DNA of 6,403 nt. Source: Clostridia bacterium. GTDB taxonomy: Bacteria; Bacillota; Clostridia; UBA1381. Position numbers and translations under genes: made by a program. Under the pieces are notes generated by a model. The model made no database searches and was not told where the DNA came from. It worked only from the letters and a program-made list of their open reading frames with translations. Location of the stretch: positions 1 through 6,403 of the forward strand of contig RQCD01000038.1 of the NCBI GenBank assembly GCA_008668455.1. The letters run 5' to 3'. Shown here piece after piece: positions 1 to 6,084 of this stretch (position 1 is its first letter; the number at the start of each line of letters is the position of its first letter).

Positions 1-14
1 ATCTTTTATTTTCT

Positions 15-287
15 TCATTTTTCGCTTTTTTTTGTTTTTTTAACAGGATGAATCAGGACACATAAGAGAAAAAGGAATCCTAAAAAACCAGCGGCACGGT
101 AAACCCGATCCACTAAAAAAGAAAACGCCAGTCCGGAAAACAAATATCCAAAGCTCACCAAAAGCAGAATGCATACCGGCCGCGGCAAGGTCATCTGATC
201 CAACACACAGAAACCGTTACAAAAGGCGGTCGTCAGCATTGCAGAAAGAAGCACTGCCGCATAAAGGGCATATAAAATTCCTCACTT
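15..287 (-). pseudogene. C-terminal part of the interrupted YkvI-family membrane protein
   Basis: This stretch continues the YkvI-like gene at 288-1013 in exactly the same frame, after two stop codons (TAA at 288-290, TGA at 282-284). After the TGA it reads GILYALYAAVLLSAMLTTAF and then NGF, which fits the helix of this family that follows the LPM motif. Two more hydrophobic segments follow, one around LLLVSFGYLFSGLAFSF and one around AAGFLGFLFLLCVLI. The end is a lysine-rich cytoplasmic-type tail (KKTKKSEK) and a TGA at 15-17. A GTG at 252-254 could in principle restart translation, but I see no convincing ribosome binding site and the product would be a 79-residue membrane fragment. Joined to the upstream part, the gene would be about 332 codons, near the usual size of the family (about 340-350). 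It is either a true pseudogene half or the result of a local sequence error. Confidence 0.7.
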
Positions 288-1013
288 TTACAGGCAAAGA
301 AAGATCATTGGAAGCTGACTGGTCAGCACCCCCTCGTCAGCACACCGCAGAACAAGCCACAAAAGCGTTAACATCAAAAAGAACATTCCACCCGAAATCA
401 CACCGCAGACACCCCTTGGAAGCTTTTTTCCGCGTCCTAATGAAACGACAACTGCCCCGGCAGTTAATATATTATAGCTTGCATAATTTCCCCCGGACGA
501 TAACGCATGCCAAAGTGCGGCAGTGTGCTTTGTCTGACCGTTTAAAAGATAAATACAGACCGACAGAATACCAGTAATCATCACCACAGCAAGCAGGTTA
601 TTCACCGCCACAAAGCCGCGCAGATCAAAGAAAAAGACAATCGCTGACAAAATACATAATAGAAGCGCCAGTCTTCCCTTTTCACATCCGGTCAGCTCCC
701 GGAGAATCTCACTGCCCCCGGAAAGCATTGACACATACAGAACTGCCATAAAGAATAAAGAAAGCTTTTCTATTCCAACCGCCGCAATGTGCGGCATGCT
801 CTTTTCAAGGCATGCGCTAAAGGACTCTGCGTCCCGTGCGTCATACAAAAGCCGCTCTGCCATAGTTCCGAACAGAATACAAGCAAACAGAATGCCAAAA
901 ATGCCTGCATAACCGAACGGCAAAAAATAATGCACAATTTCACTTCCCGAAGCAAACCCCGCTCCGATCACAGCAGCAATATAGACACCGGCAATCAAAA
1001 TTGCATCCCGCAC
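288..1013 (-). CDS. ykvI: YkvI-family (COG3949) membrane protein, N-terminal part, prematurely stopped
   Basis: This is a polytopic membrane protein of the YkvI family, which resembles the LeuT-fold/APC transporters; its substrate is not established. The hallmark is the first helix, with YIAAVIGAGFASGSEIVHYF close to the N terminus. Further hydrophobic helices follow, and an LPM motif lies just before the stop. I place the start at GTG 1011-1013, about six bases after a G-run (1020-1026). The in-frame ATG at 1062-1064 lies inside the greA terminator hairpin, and starting there would add 17 residues before the normal family start. The frame ends early at TAA 288-290, and the remaining roughly 90 codons of the family lie beyond it in the same frame. 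It sits 66 bases behind greA but is separated from it by a terminator, so it may depend on readthrough or on a promoter I could not identify. The family call is firm; the function is unknown. Confidence 0.8.
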   Translation of the reverse strand: MRDAILIAGVYIAAVIGAGFASGSEIVHYFLPFGYAGIFGILFACILFGTMAERLLYDARDAESFSACLEKSMPHIAAVGIEKLSLFFMAVLYVSMLSGGSEILRELTGCEKGRLALLLCILSAIVFFFDLRGFVAVNNLLAVVMITGILSVCIYLLNGQTKHTAALWHALSSGGNYASYNILTAGAVVVSLGRGKKLPRGVCGVISGGMFFLMLTLLWLVLRCADEGVLTSQLPMIFLCL

Positions 1014-1030
1014 AAAAATCCCCCCCAACA

Positions 1031-1073
1031 AAAAAAAATCACTCACAGACAATATATGCTGCAAGTGATTTTT
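1031..1073 (-). terminator. Intrinsic terminator of greA
   Basis: On the minus strand a 10-bp perfect stem, AAAAATCACT (1064-1073) with AGTGATTTTT (1034-1043), is extended inward by a CAG/CTG pairing after a two-base mismatch. The 3' arm runs into T residues ending at 1030. It begins seven bases after the greA stop, where an intrinsic terminator is expected. The plus-strand copy has a T-run too, so it could work weakly in both directions. It overlaps the upstream ATG of the next gene and so argues against that start. Confidence 0.8.
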
Positions 1074-1079
1074 AATATG

Positions 1080-1559
1080 CTATCTTGCGATGGATAAAAT
1101 TTTAAATTCTGCAATGCCTCCGGGTGTATTCACTTCCACAACATCTCCCACCTTATGCCGCATGAGCGCTGCACCAACCGGAGATTCCTGAGAAAGCATA
1201 TTATTTATCGGGTCTGCCTCGGTTGTACCAACAATCGAATAGGTAACCTCCTCCTCAAACTCGGTATCCCACAGGGTCACCTTTGAACCAAGACCAACCT
1301 CGTCATTAATAATTTCTTGCTCACTTAAAACTCTTGCAAATTTTAACATATGTTCAATCTGATTCACGCGGGATTCTACCTCCGCCTGCTCATTCTTTGC
1401 CTCGTCATATTCGGAATTTTCGGACAAATCACCAAACGACAATGCCTGTTTAATCTTCTCTGATACTTCTTTTCGTTTGACCGTCTTTAAATATTCCAAT
1501 TCGTCTTTTAATTTCTGCATTCCGTCACTTGTCAAAATAATTTCTTTGTTCTCTGTCAT
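1080..1559 (-). CDS. greA: Transcription elongation factor GreA
   Basis: GreA rescues backtracked RNA polymerase by reaching through the secondary channel and stimulating cleavage of the 3' end of the nascent RNA. The protein is 159 residues, the usual GreA size (158 in E. coli). Residues 1-75 or so form the antiparallel coiled coil. Its tip carries GDLSENSEYDEAKNEQ with the two acidic residues D44 and E47, equivalent to the catalytic-tip pair D41/E44 in E. coli. The C-terminal FKBP-like domain contains SPVGAALMRHKVGD and TPGGIAEFKILSI. The start is ATG 1557-1559, which gives the normal N terminus (MTENKEIILTSDGMQKL). An AGGA sequence lies about 11 bases upstream, a little far. A longer in-frame start at 1592 would add 11 residues that match nothing in the family. 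It has its own promoter (1631-1659) and a terminator, so it is probably monocistronic. Confidence 0.97.
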   Translation of the reverse strand: MTENKEIILTSDGMQKLKDELEYLKTVKRKEVSEKIKQALSFGDLSENSEYDEAKNEQAEVESRVNQIEHMLKFARVLSEQEIINDEVGLGSKVTLWDTEFEEEVTYSIVGTTEADPINNMLSQESPVGAALMRHKVGDVVEVNTPGGIAEFKILSIAR

Positions 1560-1580
1560 AATTGCCCATTTCCTTTCCAC

Positions 1581-1622
1581 GAACCAAATCACTGCGGTTC
1601 ATATATTCTATCCTTGCGGATA
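1581..1622 (-). other. greA leader with two small hairpins
   Basis: If transcription starts about seven bases after the -10 box (near 1624), the greA leader is about 65 bases long. Its first bases fold as TATCC-GCAA-GGATA (1609-1622), a 5-bp stem closed by a GNRA tetraloop. A second stem, GAACC with GGTTC (1581-1600), follows before the ribosome binding site. A hairpin at the very 5' end can protect a transcript from decay, but no specific regulator is recognisable. Confidence 0.4.
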
Positions 1623-1630
1623 TGCACTAT

Positions 1631-1659
1631 ATTATACTACATTTTCACGAAAAAGGCAA
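1631..1659 (-). promoter_or_regulatory. Sigma-A type promoter of greA
   Basis: On the minus strand a perfect -10 box TATAAT (1631-1636) lies exactly 17 bases downstream of TTGCCT (1654-1659), which matches the TTGACA -35 box at four of six positions. The surroundings are AT-rich. The position, about 70 bases before the greA start, fits a housekeeping promoter driving greA. Confidence 0.8.
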
Positions 1660-1745
1660 GCTTTTTTTATAAACTGTAATCCATTTTCTGGGCTTTTTTA
1701 TGTGTAAATTTTAAAAAGACGGTCATTGTTTTTATACAAAAAAGA

Positions 1746-1936
1746 GGATGTTAAAAAAGGCATAGACCGTTCAAGGGCTTAAATATCTTGAAAATAAATT
1801 ATTTCGGTTGAAATCCGCATTTTTTGCGGATCTCCTATGACGATTGCCCTTGAACTACGTTCCAAACGCGCCGCTCGGAGTACGCCAGTACACCGTCGGG
1901 CGCGTATGGAGCGTTCTGCACTCTTTTTTAATATCC
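1746..1936. other. Palindromic three-arm element, possible structured RNA or small mobile element
   Basis: The element is closed by a 14-base inverted repeat, GGATGTTAAAAAAG (1746-1759) with CTTTTTTAATATCC (1923-1936), which has one G-T mismatch. Inside lie two adjacent arms. Arm 1 is closed by a perfect 10-bp pairing, GTTCAAGGGC (1769-1778) with GCCCTTGAAC (1846-1855), and contains a 7-bp hairpin ATCCGCA/TGCGGAT (1813-1831). Arm 2 starts two bases later and spans 1857-1914. Its stem has segments ACGTTCCA/TGGAGCGT, ACGCGCC/GGCGCGT, CGG/CCG and GTAC/GTAC, separated by symmetric mismatches and closed by a GCCA loop. Arm 2 is much richer in G+C than its surroundings. The non-Watson-Crick positions 1750/1932 and 1860/1911 become G-U pairs only in a plus-strand RNA, a weak hint at orientation. 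No protein is encoded on a convincing frame. Elsewhere in the 1593-1967 gap, apart from the greA promoter and leader, I see only AT-rich sequence and no clear ileS terminator. I do not recognise the family. Confidence 0.6.
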
Positions 1937-1967
1937 CCAATACATAAGTGTTCTTATCGCAAAACGG

Positions 1968-4760
1968 TTATTTCACCTTTTCCACACACTCTGCACAAAT
2001 ACCATCGAAGCCATCAATCGTGCCAACGGTTTTAGAGTGTTTCCAGCAGCGTCCGCATTTTTCATAAGGACTTGCTTTCACCGAAACAGAAACCTGTTCA
2101 CCGGAGAATGCATGCTCCGGTGCATCGTCCGAAACATCTGCCTCAGAGGTAATAAAAATTTCGGAAAGCTCATTCTCCACATTCTTTAAGAAGGAGAAAA
2201 GCTCGCCCTTTGCATAAACTGTCACCTCAGCATCCAGCGATTTACCGATCAGCTTTTCGTTTCTTGCAAGCTCCAATGCCTTATTGACATCATCCCGGAC
2301 AGCAATCAGCTTATCCCACTTTTCCTCCAGTGCAGCATTTTCATATTCCGGGCATACACTCGGCATTTCGGAGAACATGATACTATCTTTGTTTTCTCCG
2401 TCTCTATGCGGCATAAACCTCCAGATTTCCTCTGCTGTAAATGCAAGCACCGGCGCTAACAGCTTTACAATCGCATCCAGAATCAGATACATAGCCGACT
2501 GCGCACTTCTTCTTGCCGCCGAATCCGGACGGTCTGTGTAAAGGCGCATTTTCAAAATATCCAGATAAAAATTGCTCAAATCTACGATACAGAAATTCAG
2601 AATTGCATTATACAGACTATGGAACTCATAAGCGTTATATGCTGCCAACACCTTTTCTACCACCTGGTTCAGCTTTAAAAGCGCCCATTGATCAATTTCA
2701 GTCATATTCTGATAAGCAACCATATCCTGATCAGGATTGAAATCATTCATGTTGCTTAGCATATATCTTGCCGTATTCCGGATTTTCCGATACCCCTCCG
2801 AAAGCTGCTTTAATGCCTCCGGCGACATTCTCATATCGGTTCTGTAATCAGCTGAAACCACCCAAAGACGCAGAACATCCGCACCGAATTTATCGGTAAT
2901 TTCCTTTGGCGAAATCGAATTCCCCTTAGACTTGGACATTTTTCTGCCCTCTCCGTCCTGGATCATACCATGGGTGATAACTGTTTTATACGGCGCTCTG
3001 CCCTTGGTTGCAACGCTGGTTAAGAGAGAGGACTGAAACCAGCCGCGGTATTGGTCATTTCCCTCCAAATACACATCCGCCGGCCATACAAGATCTTCCC
3101 GCTCTGCACACACAGCTGCATGTGAAGAACCGGAATCAAACCAAACGTCCATAATATCCTTTTCTTTTGTAAAATGATTGTGTCCGCATGCGGGGCAAAC
3201 CGTTCCTTCCGGAAGAATCTCGTCCGCCTCGGTATCCCACCAGCGATCCGGACCTTTTGTGCGGAACAGCTCGCTGACAGCTGCAATCGTATCTTCATTA
3301 ATTAATTCCTTGCCGCATTCCGCACAATAGAAAATCGGGATCGGAACTCCCCAGGTTCTCTGTCTGGAAATACACCAGTCGCTGCGATCAAGCACCATTG
3401 CCGTGATACGATCCTCGCCCCATGCAGGAATCCACTGTACATCCTTAATGGATTTTACCGCAGTCTCCTTCAGCGCATCCACCGAAGCAAACCACTGATC
3501 TGCCGCGCGGAAGATGATCGGATGATCACACCGCCAGCAATGCGGATATTGGTGAATAATCTTCTCAACTGCCAGCAGATTGTTTGTTTCGGTCAGCCTT
3601 GTAATAATCTTTGCATTGGAATCCTCATAGAATAGTCCTGCAAACTCGCCTGCCTCCTCGGTTAAATATCCCTTCTCATCCACCGGCACAACAATTTCAA
3701 GCTGCGGATAGTTCCGGCAGACAATATAGTCCTCCGCACCGAATCCCGGAGCGGTATGAACACAGCCGGTACCCGCCTCCAGTGTGACATGATCGCCGAC
3801 AATGACTAAGGATTCCCGGTCGAGAAACGGATGCTGACAGGTCAGAAGCTCTAAATCAGAGCCCTTGAACCGCTTGAGAATCTCATAGCCGCCCTCAATT
3901 TTTGCCGCTTTCACCACATGCTCGATCAGCTCGGTTGCCAAAACATAAACCTCACCGTTTGCTACTTTCACCAGCGAATATTCAAAATCCGGATTTAAGC
4001 AGATTGCAATATTACCTGGAAGGGTCCATGTGGTGGTTGTCCAGATCACAAAGTATACATTTTCAATTCCGTCAAACAGTCCATGGTCGTCTCGAACAGC
4101 AAATTTTACATAAATGGAATTGGTTGAGTCTTCTGCATATTCAATTTCAGCCTCTGCCAATGCAGTTTCACAATGCGGACACCAATAACCTGGCTTTAAG
4201 CCTTTATAAATCAGACCTTTTTTCGCCATCTCGCCAAATACCTCAATCTGACGTGCCACAAATTCATTTTTTAAGGTCAGGTACGGATGCTCCCAGTCGC
4301 CTAATACACCTAAACGCTTGAACTGCTCCTTTTGATTCTCCACCTGTGAAAGTGCAAATTCACGGCATGCCTCACGGAATTTTACCGGACCAGCTGTGTG
4401 ACGGTTTAAGCCAAGCTTTTTGATAGCCTGCTGTTCGATCGGCAGTCCGTGTGTATCCCAGCCGGGAACATATGGAGCATAATAGCCATGAAGCGTTTTA
4501 TAACGGACGATAATATCCTTCAAGATTTTATTCAGTGCATGACCCATATGCAGATCTCCGTTTGCATACGGAGGACCGTCATGAAGAATAAACGGAGTTT
4601 TTCCCTTGTTCTTCTCAACCAGCTGATGGTATAAATCCATGTCTTCCCAGTATTTTAACATTTCCGGCTCTCTCTGCGGCAGATTTCCACGCATAGGAAA
4701 ATCTGACTGCGGCAAATTGACCGATTTGGTATAATCCTTTTTTTCACAATTGCTGCACAT
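1968..4760 (-). CDS. ileS: Isoleucyl-tRNA synthetase
   Basis: This class I synthetase charges tRNA-Ile with isoleucine in the cytoplasm. At 930 residues it matches the bacterial type-1 enzyme (938 in E. coli). The HIGH region is GPPYANGDLHMGHA (HMGH at 71-74) and the KMSKS loop is exact at 607-611. The CP1 editing domain carries WTTTTWTLPGN at about 240-250 and VHTAPGFGAEDY with H335 and D344, the counterparts of the editing-site H333 and D342 of E. coli. The C-terminal zinc-binding cysteines are C902, C905, C922 and C925. An extra pair of CxxC motifs (C479/C482 and C522/C525) suggests a further zinc ribbon inserted in the CP region. ATG 4758-4760 follows AAAGGA (4772-4777) by 11 bases. The N terminus has an unusual CSNC before the conserved FPMRGNLPQREP. 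It lies 39 bases behind divIVA, with no room for a T-box leader, so regulation by uncharged tRNA, if any, must act further upstream. Confidence 0.98.
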   Translation of the reverse strand: MCSNCEKKDYTKSVNLPQSDFPMRGNLPQREPEMLKYWEDMDLYHQLVEKNKGKTPFILHDGPPYANGDLHMGHALNKILKDIIVRYKTLHGYYAPYVPGWDTHGLPIEQQAIKKLGLNRHTAGPVKFREACREFALSQVENQKEQFKRLGVLGDWEHPYLTLKNEFVARQIEVFGEMAKKGLIYKGLKPGYWCPHCETALAEAEIEYAEDSTNSIYVKFAVRDDHGLFDGIENVYFVIWTTTTWTLPGNIAICLNPDFEYSLVKVANGEVYVLATELIEHVVKAAKIEGGYEILKRFKGSDLELLTCQHPFLDRESLVIVGDHVTLEAGTGCVHTAPGFGAEDYIVCRNYPQLEIVVPVDEKGYLTEEAGEFAGLFYEDSNAKIITRLTETNNLLAVEKIIHQYPHCWRCDHPIIFRAADQWFASVDALKETAVKSIKDVQWIPAWGEDRITAMVLDRSDWCISRQRTWGVPIPIFYCAECGKELINEDTIAAVSELFRTKGPDRWWDTEADEILPEGTVCPACGHNHFTKEKDIMDVWFDSGSSHAAVCAEREDLVWPADVYLEGNDQYRGWFQSSLLTSVATKGRAPYKTVITHGMIQDGEGRKMSKSKGNSISPKEITDKFGADVLRLWVVSADYRTDMRMSPEALKQLSEGYRKIRNTARYMLSNMNDFNPDQDMVAYQNMTEIDQWALLKLNQVVEKVLAAYNAYEFHSLYNAILNFCIVDLSNFYLDILKMRLYTDRPDSAARRSAQSAMYLILDAIVKLLAPVLAFTAEEIWRFMPHRDGENKDSIMFSEMPSVCPEYENAALEEKWDKLIAVRDDVNKALELARNEKLIGKSLDAEVTVYAKGELFSFLKNVENELSEIFITSEADVSDDAPEHAFSGEQVSVSVKASPYEKCGRCWKHSKTVGTIDGFDGICAECVEKVK

Positions 4761-4790
4761 TTGCTTCTTTTTCCTTTCTTTTCTCTATGA

Positions 4791-4811
4791 AAAATGGAAC
4801 TATTCCATTTT
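4791..4811 (-). terminator. Hairpin across the divIVA stop codon, possible weak attenuator
   Basis: A perfect 9-bp stem AAAATGGAA (4803-4811) with TTCCATTTT (4791-4799) has the divIVA stop codon TAG as its three-base loop. The 3' arm ends in T residues, with one more T at 4790, but most of the T-run is inside the stem. Ribosomes finishing divIVA would melt it. It may reduce readthrough into ileS or influence coupling; a full terminator seems unlikely because ileS has no visible promoter of its own. Confidence 0.35.
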
Positions 4812-5240
4812 ATCCAATAATTCCACCATACGTGCACAGATACTCTTCATCTGCGCGCGGTAGCCGTCCATCTCCATATGGATGTCTGCTAATTCATTCT
4901 TTTTGCGCAATACCTCGTCATTCGTCTGACGGATCATATCGGTTGCCTTATTCTGTGCATCGTTAATGATGGTGTCCGCCTGCTGGGATGCGCTTTTTTT
5001 TGTGTCCTCTGCGGCACGCTGGGCAATAATCAGCGCATTTTGCAGAGCAGATTCCTTTTCCTGATACTTGGAAACCTCCTCCTTCAGACTGGTCACCCTA
5101 TCCCGAAGCTCTATATTATCCTTATAAAGCTTCTCATAATCCTTTCCGACCATGTCTAAAAAATCGTCCACCTCGTCAGCATTATAGCCGCGAAAGCTTA
5201 CGTCAAAGTCCTGTTTTTGAATGTCAATCGGTGTCAGCAT
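4800..5240 (-). CDS. divIVA: DivIVA cell-division/polarity protein
   Basis: DivIVA is a membrane-curvature-binding coiled-coil protein that gathers at septa and poles and recruits division or cell-wall partners. The N-terminal lipid-binding segment is clear: LTPIDIQ, then VSFRGYNADEVDDFLD, with the conserved F16-R17-G18-Y19. In B. subtilis the equivalent phenylalanine-arginine pair inserts into the membrane. The rest, about residues 35-146, is predicted coiled coil with long charged heptads and an AQRAAEDTKKSA motif typical of the family. At 146 residues it is slightly shorter than the B. subtilis protein (164), with a short C-terminal tail after the coil. ATG 5238-5240 is preceded by GGGAG (5251-5255) at 10 bases. 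It sits between ylmH (21-base gap) and ileS (39-base gap), the standard order. Confidence 0.95.
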   Translation of the reverse strand: MLTPIDIQKQDFDVSFRGYNADEVDDFLDMVGKDYEKLYKDNIELRDRVTSLKEEVSKYQEKESALQNALIIAQRAAEDTKKSASQQADTIINDAQNKATDMIRQTNDEVLRKKNELADIHMEMDGYRAQMKSICARMVELLDKME

Positions 5241-5261
5241 TGTTTTCTCGCTCCCAACTTA

Positions 5262-6008
5262 TTAAATATATTTTTTAAATACCAAATGCAGTCTGCCGCT
5301 TCTGGTATTTTCTCCAGTTTGATCAATCAGAATTCTTCCAACTCCGCGGATGGATAAAAGATCTCCGGCAGACGCTGTTTTTGATCCGTTCACGGCAAGC
5401 TTGTGATTTACCGAAATCTTCTCTGCCGAGATCAGTGCAGCCGCCTGTTTTCTGGAACAGTTCAGCGCCGCGGCAACGACTGCGTCCAGCCGCAGCGATG
5501 CAGCAACCGCAGCATATTCCTTGAACTTTGTCTCCGGAATTGTGATCTCCGAAAGACTCACCACCTCAGAGGAAACACCGCATCCGGCAATCTTGGAAAG
5601 AGAAAGCGCTCTTTCCATTCCATCTGCCAAAAACACGAATGCCCCATCCTCTGTTACCAAAATGTCCCCCACACGGTTTCGCTGAATCCCCTGCGAAAGA
5701 ATTGTGCCGAGATAGTCCCGGTGTGAAAGCTCCATGGAAAAGTTTTTCGTAATTTTTAAAATTCGGATTGGAAATGCGTCCTTCTCCGGCTCCATCCAGT
5801 CCGGAAAAATTCCTAAGATACGTCTGCCGGCATCCGGATAGCCGCCCCAAAAAAGAGGAGTACCGTCCTGCCGTCTGTGAATGATTTCTTCCACCGCGCT
5901 CTGTTCACTTTCATCCAGAAACGCCGAGAATTTTGCCTCATGACTGCGGGACGAAAGCCGAGATAGATCCTCCGTTTTCGCCAGCAGTATTTTTTCATCA
6001 TTTTTCAT
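5262..6008 (-). CDS. ylmH: YlmH-type RNA-binding S4-domain protein
   Basis: This family binds RNA through an S4 domain. The B. subtilis member associates with the large ribosomal subunit and has been linked to ribosome-associated quality control. The 248 residues (257 in B. subtilis) split into an N-terminal YlmH domain and a C-terminal S4 domain. The N-terminal domain carries the family motif HRDYLGTILSQGIQRNRVGD at about 96-115. The S4 domain starts at about residue 171 (SLRLDAVVAAALNCSRKQAA) and continues with the SVNHKLAVNGS turn and GDLLSIRGVGR. The start at ATG 6006-6008 has no good ribosome binding site, and a hairpin (6024-6051) lies just upstream. Translation may be weak or coupled, or the true start may differ by a few codons. 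ylmG, which lies between sepF and ylmH in Bacillus, is absent here. Confidence 0.92.
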   Translation of the reverse strand: MKNDEKILLAKTEDLSRLSSRSHEAKFSAFLDESEQSAVEEIIHRRQDGTPLFWGGYPDAGRRILGIFPDWMEPEKDAFPIRILKITKNFSMELSHRDYLGTILSQGIQRNRVGDILVTEDGAFVFLADGMERALSLSKIAGCGVSSEVVSLSEITIPETKFKEYAAVAASLRLDAVVAAALNCSRKQAAALISAEKISVNHKLAVNGSKTASAGDLLSIRGVGRILIDQTGENTRSGRLHLVFKKYI

Positions 6009-6023
6009 AATCGTACAGAAATT

Positions 6024-6051
6024 CAGCGCCGCTTTATTCCAAACGACGCTG
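6024..6051 (-). other. Hairpin between sepF and ylmH
   Basis: On the minus strand CAGCGTCG (6044-6051) pairs with CGGCGCTG (6024-6031): 8 bp including one G-U, with a 12-base loop. The stem is GC-rich and stable. The bases after it (AATTTCTG) lack a T-run, so it is not a standard terminator. It ends 15 bases before the ylmH start and could affect ylmH translation or processing of the message. Confidence 0.45.
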
Positions 6052-6084
6052 TCCCAAAATCAGATTCAGATGATTGGAATTTGC

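Noticed and set aside
282..290. Programmed recoding (readthrough of TAA and TGA) in the YkvI-like gene
   Set aside because: Two different stops within three codons, without any recoding signal I can identify, make decay or sequence error much more likely.
239..577. Plus-strand open frame opposite the YkvI-like gene
   Set aside because: It is antisense to a clear membrane-protein frame, is rich in basic residues as expected for the complement of hydrophobic codons, and resembles no family I know.
1062..1064. ATG as the start of the YkvI-like gene
   Set aside because: It lies inside the greA terminator hairpin and adds 17 residues before the family's normal N terminus; GTG 1011-1013 fits better and follows a G-rich run.
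1590..1592. Upstream in-frame start for greA
   Set aside because: It adds 11 residues not seen in GreA, while ATG 1557-1559 gives the standard N terminus and length.
1746..1936. CRISPR array or insertion sequence
   Set aside because: There are no regularly spaced direct repeats and no transposase frame; the repeats are inverted and nested.
3902..4321. Plus-strand open frame of 139 codons inside ileS
   Set aside because: It lies wholly antisense to a highly conserved gene, has no recognisable domain and is best explained as a shadow of ileS codon use.
4761..4799. T-box riboswitch in front of ileS
   Set aside because: The gap to divIVA is only 39 bases, far too short for a T-box leader, and no T-box consensus is visible.
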